From Oscillospiraceae bacterium (lineage in GTDB: Bacteria; Bacillota; Clostridia; Oscillospirales; Butyricicoccaceae), in the NCBI GenBank assembly GCA_015068285.1, contig SVKW01000005.1, positions 1 to 32,982 on the forward strand: 32,982 nt of DNA, written 5' to 3'. Made by a program: the position numbers and the translations under genes. Positions 9,099 through 16,932 of the stretch are shown in pieces; position 1 is the first letter of the stretch, and each line of letters opens with the position of its first letter. The notes beneath the pieces were generated by a model. That model was not told the origin of the DNA. It made no database searches and saw nothing but the letters and a program-made list of their open reading frames with translations.

Positions 9099-10085
9099 TT
9101 AATTTACAGGGACATATCCTGCATCTTCGATGATTTTACTTCCTCTTTCAGAAAGCACAGCCTCGACCCACTTTGCAGTATTTGCATTATCGTCGTTTGC
9201 TCTTGTTACGATAAAGCCATTGGTATAGATAGGATATTCGCCATTTTTAATTGTTTCAATAGTCGGCGCTACGCCATCAACTGAAATCATTTTAATGGTA
9301 TCACGCTTATACATGGTGTTGACATAATAGAAATACGAATAGCCGAAAGCATTCTTTGCGTTATCGTATTCGGCAACAGCATCAATAAGCTCACCCATAT
9401 CACCCTGCACCTGGCTTGTTGGAGGAGTCATTATTTCCTTGTCCTTCATAACAAGCGACAACATAGCAGTCTGGCTACCCGAGCCTGTCGGGCGCTGATA
9501 TGGGATTATTTCGCCGTCATCTCCGCCGACTTCACTCCAGTTTGTTATCTCGCCTGTGTAAATCTTCTGAATCTGCTCAAAAGTGAGGTCATCGACAGGG
9601 TTTTCTGTATTGACGATAAATACAAAAGCTGAGCTTGTTGCCGGGATAATATTCAGTTCAACCCCTTGTTGTTTTGCATATTCCTTATCTTCTTCGCTTA
9701 TTTCAGCGGCAAAGATAACGTCAACCTTTCCGTCTATAAGATTATGGTACACCTCGCTTGAGCGTGTTGTTGTATATTCAAAATTAAGCTCACTTTCATC
9801 TACGCCGAGAAAATCTGCCGCAATGCTGTCTACAAGCGGATGAATAGCAAGAGATGCATCCACTTTAGGATAATTCTCAAGTGTAAAAATCGGTTCGTTT
9901 TTCTCTTCAGCTTTTTCAGTAGCTTCTGTCGGCGCTTCTGTTGCTGCAGTTGTACTTTCCGTTGCCGGCACTGCTGTTGTTGGGTTGTCAAGTTCAGCAG
10001 TTGCCGAATTATACCAGTACACACAGCCTGCTGTAATTGCAATAACGGCAGCCAGGGCTATAATATACATGCCGCTTTTCTTCAT
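9099..10085 (-). CDS. Phosphate ABC transporter-like (PstS-family) substrate-binding protein, membrane or lipid anchored
   Basis: N-terminal hydrophobic segment IIALAAVIAITAGC; Thr/Glu/Ala-rich linker; EQIQKIYTGEITNWSEVGGDDGEIIPYQRPTGSGSQTAM is the PstS/PBP-like_2 signature. No pst permease/ATPase genes in the window. Confidence 0.85.
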   Translation of the reverse strand: MKKSGMYIIALAAVIAITAGCVYWYNSATAELDNPTTAVPATESTTAATEAPTEATEKAEEKNEPIFTLENYPKVDASLAIHPLVDSIAADFLGVDESELNFEYTTTRSSEVYHNLIDGKVDVIFAAEISEEDKEYAKQQGVELNIIPATSSAFVFIVNTENPVDDLTFEQIQKIYTGEITNWSEVGGDDGEIIPYQRPTGSGSQTAMLSLVMKDKEIMTPPTSQVQGDMGELIDAVAEYDNAKNAFGYSYFYYVNTMYKRDTIKMISVDGVAPTIETIKNGEYPIYTNGFIVTRANDDNANTAKWVEAVLSERGSKIIEDAGYVPVN

Positions 10086-10088
10086 TTT

Positions 10089-11684
10089 TTATTCCTCCTG
10101 TCCGTAGATTTTAAGCTGGGATTTTTCAAACTGGCTTAATCCAATGCTATATGGATATTCAAAAGCATCAACGGTAATCTCAACATTCCCGCCTTTAAGC
10201 CTTATCTCGGCAGAATCAAAAAGTTCTTCTGCCTCTGCCGCACCATATCCTCTGTCCATATAGTTGCGCATAGCTTCATTTTTTATAAAGCTCATAAAGT
10301 CATAGCCTTCTTTAAACACATCGGAAAACTCAACGAGTTCATCGCCGGTCATATAATTTACAAGCTTTGTTCCGTCGATTTTTGTAAACTGCACATCGCT
10401 TGGAAGATTTTCTGTATCGAGATATGCTCCGCCGCGCATTGCAAAGTACTGATAACGATATGTGTCGATTATTGCATCACGATATCTGTTTTCATAAAGC
10501 TCTATCGGCATTTCGAATATCTGAATATTTGAGCTTATTTCCATAGTATCGGAATATTCATAATCCCATTGGCCATCTATATATTCCGATGCCGAAACCA
10601 CATAATATCCCGGCTTTGCCATTACAATATAAAACTTATCCTTGTTGTTTCGAGCTTTATCTTTATACTCTTCAACAAGCTCATATATTTCTTCCTGAAC
10701 TTGTTTGTTGACTGCAATTATCTTTTCAATGCGCTCTTCATCAATTTCAGAATCATAGAGCTTCCATACAGTAAAGTCATACCAGAGATTTTCTTCTCCA
10801 TAGCCATAGTCGATTATCTCAAACGGCTCATAGCTGCAGTCGGCACAGGTGAATATATCTTCATAGCCTATATCATCATTTTCATATATGCTTTCTTCTG
10901 TGAGATATTTGGAATATATAGAAATTTCATCGTAATGCTCTATCATCTTGGCGCTTGCCATACGCTTATCTGTATAGAAGCATATCTCAGATGGAGTAAA
11001 GCTGAAATCCTTTACATCATCTTCCATATATGACTTTACTGCCTTATATACTGCATTTTCATCAGGAGAGGTTGCCTGCCCCTCCCACATATACCAGTTT
11101 TCGGAAGCTGATGACTTATAGAACGAATCACGGACAATCGAAAGAATGTCTGTATCTCTCATAAACAGGTCCTCAAGCAATATTTCATTGCCGTTTACCA
11201 GTTCGTAATTGAGATATTTCTGCTCATATTTATCATCGTTGCCTATATGCAGACTTATGGACAACACATTGGCAAAATTAGCTCTTGTATAGAAATTGGC
11301 ATAATTTATGGTATCATATTTTGCCAGAAGCTCATCCATATTTTTTCTGAGATCGGCATTTATTTTATCCTGCACAGCTTTATTTCTGAGGCCTTCAATT
11401 TCAGGATATCTTACTTCCGCCTCGCCCTTTTTGTCAATTGCCTCGCTTATAACAATATCATTTGTATCGTATGTACCATAAAGATCGATAGGCTTTTCAA
11501 CAGGCTCAGGAACAGCTTCTGTCGGCGCTTCTGTATTTCCAACAGGTGTTTCTGTTGTCTGTGGAATTACTTCTTCCATTTTTGCCGACTCTTTAGCCTT
11601 TTCAATACTGAAATATGTAAATCCTGCCGCCGCTATACCGAAAAGAAGCACAAATGACGCCAATATTTTTACCGTTTTATTCAT
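10089..11684 (-). CDS. Membrane-anchored protein with RsiV/PdaC-like DUF3298 (and DUF4163-like) region
   Basis: N-terminal TM MNKTVKILASFVLLFGIAAAGFTYF, low-complexity linker, 'YPEIEGLRNKAVQDKINADLRKNMDELL', 'LSISLHIGNDDKYEQKYLNYELVNGNEILLEDLF', C-terminal 'VEITVDAFEYPYSIGLSQFEKS'. Start at 11684 (RBS GGAGAG). Confidence 0.65.
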   Translation of the reverse strand: MNKTVKILASFVLLFGIAAAGFTYFSIEKAKESAKMEEVIPQTTETPVGNTEAPTEAVPEPVEKPIDLYGTYDTNDIVISEAIDKKGEAEVRYPEIEGLRNKAVQDKINADLRKNMDELLAKYDTINYANFYTRANFANVLSISLHIGNDDKYEQKYLNYELVNGNEILLEDLFMRDTDILSIVRDSFYKSSASENWYMWEGQATSPDENAVYKAVKSYMEDDVKDFSFTPSEICFYTDKRMASAKMIEHYDEISIYSKYLTEESIYENDDIGYEDIFTCADCSYEPFEIIDYGYGEENLWYDFTVWKLYDSEIDEERIEKIIAVNKQVQEEIYELVEEYKDKARNNKDKFYIVMAKPGYYVVSASEYIDGQWDYEYSDTMEISSNIQIFEMPIELYENRYRDAIIDTYRYQYFAMRGGAYLDTENLPSDVQFTKIDGTKLVNYMTGDELVEFSDVFKEGYDFMSFIKNEAMRNYMDRGYGAAEAEELFDSAEIRLKGGNVEITVDAFEYPYSIGLSQFEKSQLKIYGQEE

Positions 11685-11729
11685 ACCGACTCTCCTTTCC
11701 ATTAAGTCTGTCTATTACATAAGACTCTT

Positions 11730-12614
11730 TTATTTGCCGTTTGGTTTCAGCTTTTTTGCTTCAATTAAATTATTTGCTACAAAAATAATTACCGCCGCAA
11801 GAACAAACATAAACATCACAAGATTTGTTTTAGTAAATGTTTCGTTATAAAGCAACACACCTACAAGCATCTGGAGTGTTGGGTTTATATACATAAGTAT
11901 GCCGGAAAGTGTAAGCGATGTATCTTTCATACCCTTTGCAAAAAGCAAAAGTGGTACAGATGTGACAACACCTGCAATCGGGAATAAAATAAGCTGATAT
12001 GTGCTTACATTCGTGATATATCCTGTGCCTGTAAACTCTTTGAACAGAATAAACATCAGTGCAATTGGCGCCATATAAAGTGTTTCCATAAACACAGATG
12101 TTACGCTGTCTGCCTTGACTCGCTTTTTAGCCGCACCATAGAAGGCAAAAGAAACTGCAATCGCAAGTGCGTAATATGGGATAGTGCCGTAAATAACAAT
12201 AGGAATCATTACGCCGATAAATGCAATGAGCACAGAAAGCCACTGAAGCTTTGTGAGTTTTTCCTTATAGATAACAAATCCAAGCACAACTGCAAAAATA
12301 GGGTTGATAAAATATGCAATGGAGGATTCGAGAACTTTACCGCTCATTACAGCAAAAATATACACGCCCCAGTTTATAGTAACCATTATACTGCTCAGAA
12401 GAAGCATATTTCTTTCCTTTTTGTCGGACAAAGCTTCTTTTATTTTGTGAAGCTCGCCTTTTGCCGCAAGAATAAGACCGCAGAATATAAGCGACCATAC
12501 GATTCTCAGCGAAAGAATATAGAAAGAATCAATACCGCCAAGCTGTTTCCAGAATATCGGCAGAACTCCCCATAAAATGTAACACATCAATACATAAATC
12601 GCGCCTTTTTTCAT
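11730..12614 (-). CDS. rarD: EamA/RarD-family transporter
   Basis: MKKGAIYVLMCYILWGVLPIFWKQL; 10-TM EamA pattern; MLLLSSIMVTINWGVYIFAV typical of RarD. Confidence 0.9.
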   Translation of the reverse strand: MKKGAIYVLMCYILWGVLPIFWKQLGGIDSFYILSLRIVWSLIFCGLILAAKGELHKIKEALSDKKERNMLLLSSIMVTINWGVYIFAVMSGKVLESSIAYFINPIFAVVLGFVIYKEKLTKLQWLSVLIAFIGVMIPIVIYGTIPYYALAIAVSFAFYGAAKKRVKADSVTSVFMETLYMAPIALMFILFKEFTGTGYITNVSTYQLILFPIAGVVTSVPLLLFAKGMKDTSLTLSGILMYINPTLQMLVGVLLYNETFTKTNLVMFMFVLAAVIIFVANNLIEAKKLKPNGK

Positions 12615-12700
12615 ATCAGATACCCCTCTTTTATAGTTTCTTTAATTAAATAGTATCACTTATCATATTCATTGTCAATCATCATACATCTTTATACAGC

Positions 12701-12727
12701 AAAAGCTCCCCAAATTGGGGAGCTTTT
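12701..12727 (-). terminator. Rho-independent terminator of the MATE gene
   Basis: AAAAGCTCCCC-AAATT-GGGGAGCTTTT immediately downstream of the MATE stop codon. Confidence 0.8.
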
Positions 12728-12731
12728 AAGA

Positions 12732-14075
12732 CTATTTATTTACAAACAGCTTTTCAGTTTTCGGATATGGATCCTTTATAAATTGTTTATAATATACCAG
12801 ACCGACTGCTGTTGTCAGCAATTCTGTCATCGGGAATGTGAGCCAGAACCAATTCAGCCCGATTCTTGAGAACAGATAGCCCAATGGTACAAACAGAATG
12901 ACAGTTCTTACTATCGTCAGCATTGAGCTTTTCAGTCCCATTCCTATAGCCTGGAAAAACACAGGAAAAATCAGCGAAAATGACATAGGAACGAAACTCA
13001 TGCCGATTATTCTGAATGCAACTTTGCCGATTTCAAGTACCAATTTATCGGATGTAAAGACCTTTAAAAGCTGTACCGGGAACAATGCAAAGCATAATGC
13101 CCCTGCCGCCATTAAAGCCACTCCAAAAACCTCCGCGGTATACAATGTCTTTTTGCATCGCTCAACATTTTTTGCCGCATAGTTGAAGCTTATTATCGGC
13201 ACAATACAGGTTTGCATTGCCATAAGCGGAATGAAGAAAAATGTCTGCCACTTATAATAAAGCCCCAATGTAGTAACTGCCTGGTCTGAAAAGGTGGCAA
13301 GAATCAGATTAAGCCCCAGAATATAGAAAGTATACGCCGACTGCATAAGCATATTAGACGCGCCTAAAGTGAATATTTTGCGTATATAACGAGGATATTT
13401 GCTGCGTTCAGGTGATTTATAAATTGCTTTTCTTCCTACAACTGCCGCAGCCACTATCTGTCCTGCAACAGTTGCCACTGCTGCGCCTGCAATTCCCATC
13501 TGTGGAAAACCAAACATACCGAAAATCAACAATGGGTCAAGGGCAATATTTGTTATTGCACCGATTATCTGGGCTGTCATAGGAGTTTTCATATCGCCCT
13601 TTGCCTGCAGAATCTTTGTCCACACACTTTCACAGAATAAGCCAACGCTCAACACGCAGACAATTCTGCCATAAACAATAACACTGTTTATTATCGTTTC
13701 TGAATCTGTCGACATTTTTGCATAAAAAGGCATTATAAACCAGCATAACACAGCAAAAATAATCCACATTACAACAGCTATCGGTGTGCCCGACCCTGCA
13801 TATTCGTCTGCTTCTTCATTCTGCCCATACCCGAGCTTTGCGGCAATTATTGTATTTATGCCAACACCGGTGCCGACAGCAAGAGCTATCATAAGAAGCT
13901 GCAGAGGATAAACTATTGAAAGTGCAGTCAGCCCTGTTTCGTCATATCTTCCTATAAACAGGCTGTCGACAATATTATAAAGAGCCTGAATTAACTGTGC
14001 AAACATGACGGGCGGAGCCATTTTGAAAAGCACCTTGCTGATTTTTTCGGTTGCGAACATCTGTGTTGATTCCAT
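12732..14075 (-). CDS. MATE family efflux transporter
   Basis: ISKVLFKMAPPVMFAQLIQALYNIVDSLFIGR; 12-TM pattern; repeat-half motifs. Start set to 14075 because the ATG at 14090 overlaps the GGAGATAG RBS. Confidence 0.93.
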   Translation of the reverse strand: MESTQMFATEKISKVLFKMAPPVMFAQLIQALYNIVDSLFIGRYDETGLTALSIVYPLQLLMIALAVGTGVGINTIIAAKLGYGQNEEADEYAGSGTPIAVVMWIIFAVLCWFIMPFYAKMSTDSETIINSVIVYGRIVCVLSVGLFCESVWTKILQAKGDMKTPMTAQIIGAITNIALDPLLIFGMFGFPQMGIAGAAVATVAGQIVAAAVVGRKAIYKSPERSKYPRYIRKIFTLGASNMLMQSAYTFYILGLNLILATFSDQAVTTLGLYYKWQTFFFIPLMAMQTCIVPIISFNYAAKNVERCKKTLYTAEVFGVALMAAGALCFALFPVQLLKVFTSDKLVLEIGKVAFRIIGMSFVPMSFSLIFPVFFQAIGMGLKSSMLTIVRTVILFVPLGYLFSRIGLNWFWLTFPMTELLTTAVGLVYYKQFIKDPYPKTEKLFVNK

Positions 14076-14103
14076 ACTATCTATCTCCATACGAAAACAC
14101 TAT

Positions 14104-14131
14104 AAAAGCTCTTCCATACGGAAGAGCTTTT
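14104..14131 (-). terminator. Terminator downstream of tRNA-Thr
   Basis: AAAAGCTCTTCC-ATAC-GGAAGAGCTTTT directly following the tRNA 3' end on the minus strand. Confidence 0.7.
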
Positions 14132-14132
14132 A

Positions 14133-14208
14133 TGGAGCTTGTGATCCGGCTCGAACGGACGACCTGCTCATTACGAATGAGCTGCACTGCCAGCTGTGCT
14201 ACACAAGC
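14133..14208 (-). tRNA. tRNA-Thr (anticodon CGT), CCA encoded
   Basis: GCTTGTGTAGCACAGCTGGCAGTGCAGCTCATTCGTAATGAGCAGGTCGTCCGTTCGAGCCGGATCACAAGCTCCA: acceptor GCTTGTG/CACAAGC, anticodon stem GCTCA/TGAGC, loop TTCGTAA, T-loop TTCGAGC. Confidence 0.93.
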
Positions 14209-14358
14209 ATATCTATAACATTATTATTAAATCACAAATAAAAAGATTTGTCAAACATATTTTGCCGCATCATCAATAATTTATCTGTCATAATATTATG
14301 CTTTTTCGGTAATTTCCAACTAAATTACCATATATTCTTCATTTTTTAAAAATAATCA

Positions 14359-14387
14359 TTGAAAATCAGAATTATCTGTGATAAAAT
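14359..14387 (+). promoter_or_regulatory. Putative sigma-A promoter for typA
   Basis: TTGAAA (14359-14364) - 17 bp - TAAAAT (14382-14387). Confidence 0.6.
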
Positions 14388-14435
14388 ATATAAGTTAAAG
14401 AAGACTTTTATTCCTTACAAAGGAGATATATAAAT

Positions 14436-16265
14436 ATGGAAGCAAAAAACATTAGAAATGTTGCAATTATTGCCCATGTCGACCATGGTAAGACAACTCT
14501 TGTCGACCAGATGCTTCGTCAGGGCGGTGTTTTTCGCGACAATCAGGCTTCTCCTGAACGTGTAATGGATAACGGTGACCTTGAAAAGGAAAAGGGCATC
14601 ACTATCCTTGCAAAAAACACATCTATCATGTACAAAGATACAAAGATCAATATCGTTGACACGCCAGGTCACGCCGACTTCGCAGGCGAAGTTGAGCGTA
14701 TCCTCAAGATGGTAAACGGTGTTCTTCTTCTCGTCGACTCTTTTGAAGGCACAATGCCTCAGACCCGCTTTGTTCTTCAGAAGGCTCTTGAGCTCGGCCA
14801 TAAGGTCATCATTGTTGTAAACAAGATCGACCGTCCTGATGCTCGTCTTGCGGAAGTTACAGACGAAGCTCTCGAGCTTCTCATGGATCTTGATGCAACA
14901 GATGAACAGCTTGACAGCCCTATCCTTTACTGCTCCGGCCGTGATGGTACAGCATCCAAGGATATCAATGTCACAGGTACAGATCTTATCCCAATGTTTG
15001 AAACTATTCTTGAGCATATTCCTGCTCCTGAATGCGATTCTGAAGGCGAACTTCAGCTTCTCGTTTCTTCTGTCGACTACAACGACTATGTCGGCCGTAT
15101 CGGTATCGGCAGAATTGAACGCGGTACAATTTCTGTAGGTCAGGAAGTTCATGTTTCCAACTACAACGACGAAGGCGTAAACTACAAGAGCAAGATCGTT
15201 TCCCTCTTCTCCATTGAAGGTCTCAAGCGTATACCTGTTGAAAAAGCTTATGCAGGCGATATCGTATGCTTCTCCGGCATTGAAGAAATCTTCATCGGTG
15301 ATACAATCTGCTCCCTCAATGCCATTGAGCCATTGCCATTTGTGAAGATTTCTGAGCCAACTGTTGAAATGACATTCTCTGTCAACGACAGCCCTCTCGC
15401 AGGTCGTGAAGGTAAGTTTGTCACATCCCGTCAGATCAGAAGCCGTCTTTTCAAGGAGCTTCTCAAAGACCTTTCTCTCAAGGTATTTGAAACAGACAGC
15501 ACAGATGCTTTCCGTGTTCTCGGCAGAGGCGAAATGCATCTCTCTATTCTCATCGAAACAATGCGTCGTGAAGGTTTTGAATTCTCCGTTTCCCCGCCAC
15601 GTGTACTTTTCAAGGAAAAGAACGGCAAGAAGATGGAACCTATTGAACGTCTCTTCATTGACGTTCCTGAAGAATATGTTGGCGCTGTAATGGGCAAGCT
15701 TGGCGAAAGAAAGGCTATCATGACTCACATGGCTCCTCACGGCAGCCGTATGAGAATTGAGTTCCTCATTCCTTCCCGCGGTCTTTTCGGCTATAAGAAT
15801 GAATTCCTCACAGATACAAAGGGCGAAGGTATTCTCAACACTATTTTCTACGAATATCAGGAATACAAGAGTGATATTCCAACAAGAAATACAGGTTCGC
15901 TCGTTGCATTTGAACCTGGTGTTTCCACAGGTTATGGCCTTTATGCAGCTCAGGAACGCGGTATGCTCTTCATCGATCCGGGCGTTGAAGTTTACGAAGG
16001 TATGATCATCGGTCAGAATCCAAAGGGCGATGATATGGCTGTAAATGTATGCCGCAAGAAGCAGCTTACAAATATGCGCGCAAGCGGCTCTGATGATGCT
16101 CTCAGACTTATTCCTCCAAAGAGAATGAGCCTTGAACAGTGCATTGAATTTATGGCTCCGGACGAACTTCTGGAAGTTACACCAAAGAGTCTCCGTCTCC
16201 GCAAGCAGGTTCTCAGCAACACAGAACGTCTCCGTATTGCAAGTAAGAAAAAGGCAAATCAGTAA
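14436..16265 (+). CDS. typA: Translational GTPase TypA/BipA
   Basis: NVAIIAHVDHGKTTLVDQMLRQGGVFRDNQ; DTPGHADFAGEVER; NKIDRPDAR; full-length 609 aa; RBS AAAGGAG. Confidence 0.97.
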   Translation: MEAKNIRNVAIIAHVDHGKTTLVDQMLRQGGVFRDNQASPERVMDNGDLEKEKGITILAKNTSIMYKDTKINIVDTPGHADFAGEVERILKMVNGVLLLVDSFEGTMPQTRFVLQKALELGHKVIIVVNKIDRPDARLAEVTDEALELLMDLDATDEQLDSPILYCSGRDGTASKDINVTGTDLIPMFETILEHIPAPECDSEGELQLLVSSVDYNDYVGRIGIGRIERGTISVGQEVHVSNYNDEGVNYKSKIVSLFSIEGLKRIPVEKAYAGDIVCFSGIEEIFIGDTICSLNAIEPLPFVKISEPTVEMTFSVNDSPLAGREGKFVTSRQIRSRLFKELLKDLSLKVFETDSTDAFRVLGRGEMHLSILIETMRREGFEFSVSPPRVLFKEKNGKKMEPIERLFIDVPEEYVGAVMGKLGERKAIMTHMAPHGSRMRIEFLIPSRGLFGYKNEFLTDTKGEGILNTIFYEYQEYKSDIPTRNTGSLVAFEPGVSTGYGLYAAQERGMLFIDPGVEVYEGMIIGQNPKGDDMAVNVCRKKQLTNMRASGSDDALRLIPPKRMSLEQCIEFMAPDELLEVTPKSLRLRKQVLSNTERLRIASKKKANQ

Positions 16266-16271
16266 TATTAT

Positions 16272-16301
16272 TAAAGCCATAGATGAAAATTCTATGGCTT
16301 T
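16272..16301 (+). terminator. Terminator of typA
   Basis: TAAAGCCATAG-ATGAAAATT-CTATGGCTTTA followed by TTTTTAATTT. Confidence 0.75.
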
Positions 16302-16315
16302 ATTTTTAATTTACA

Positions 16316-16342
16316 CGAACATTCTTCTTAAAAGTCTGTCTA
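16316..16342 (+). promoter_or_regulatory. Candidate ECF-sigma promoter (possible autoregulation)
   Basis: CGAAC (16316-16320) - 16 bp - TGTCTA (16337-16342), resembling the AAC/GTC ECF architecture, ~33 bp upstream of the sigma-factor start codon. Confidence 0.4.
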
Positions 16343-16374
16343 TATAGGTAAAGAAACACGAAAGGGGGATAAAT

Positions 16375-16932
16375 ATGGAAGACGAAAAAATCATTGAGCT
16401 ATATTGGTCGAGAGATGAGCTTGCGATATCTGAATGCAAGGCTAAATATGACAGCTCACTCATTCGTATTTCGTATAATATCCTGTCAAATCACGAAGAC
16501 AGCGAAGAATGTGTCAATGATACACATATAAAGGTATGGAATGCCATTCCGCCCGATAAACCTTGTTCGCTCTTCGCTTATTTAGGCAGAATAACACGAA
16601 ATATTTCCATTAATTTATGGCACAAACGAAACGCGCAGAAACGCAGAAGCGCAGGCGATATTCTGCTGTCGGAATTATCCGAATGTATTCCTCATACAGA
16701 AACAACGGAAAATGCCGCTGAATCCAACGAATTAAGCAGAATAATCTCCGATTGGCTCTACACTTTGCCTGTTGATGATCGCGTACTGTTTGTACGCAGA
16801 TATTGGTATGGTGATTCTGTGGAATATCTTGCACAAAATCTCTCGCAGACGAGAAGCGCTGTTTCAGGCAGACTTTTCCGTATGCGTAAGAAACTGAGAA
16901 CACTTCTTGAAAAGGAGGGTATTTCAATATGA
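16375..16932 (+). CDS. ECF-type RNA polymerase sigma-70 family sigma factor
   Basis: EDSEECVNDTHIKVWNAIPP...LFAYLGRITRNISINLWHKRNAQKR (region 2) and LPVDDRVLFVRRYWYGDSVEYLAQNLSQTRSAVSGRLFRMRKKLRTLLEKEG (region 4); RBS AAAGGGGG. Confidence 0.92.
   Translation: MEDEKIIELYWSRDELAISECKAKYDSSLIRISYNILSNHEDSEECVNDTHIKVWNAIPPDKPCSLFAYLGRITRNISINLWHKRNAQKRRSAGDILLSELSECIPHTETTENAAESNELSRIISDWLYTLPVDDRVLFVRRYWYGDSVEYLAQNLSQTRSAVSGRLFRMRKKLRTLLEKEGISI

Noticed and set aside
11704-11715. AAGTCTGTCTAT, identical to part of the candidate ECF promoter at 16332-16343
   Set aside because: No plus-strand gene downstream and no upstream GAAC element at the right spacing; treated as coincidence.
14005-14241. 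78-aa plus-strand ORF ending GACDPARTDDLLITNELHCQLCYTSI
   Set aside because: Typical spurious ORF reading through the antisense of a tRNA gene (tRNA-Thr at 14133-14208).
14415-16280. 621-aa minus-strand ORF antisense to typA
   Set aside because: Exactly complementary phase to a well-supported typA; Cys/Phe/His-rich nonsense composition, no RBS or family motifs; explained by codon bias.
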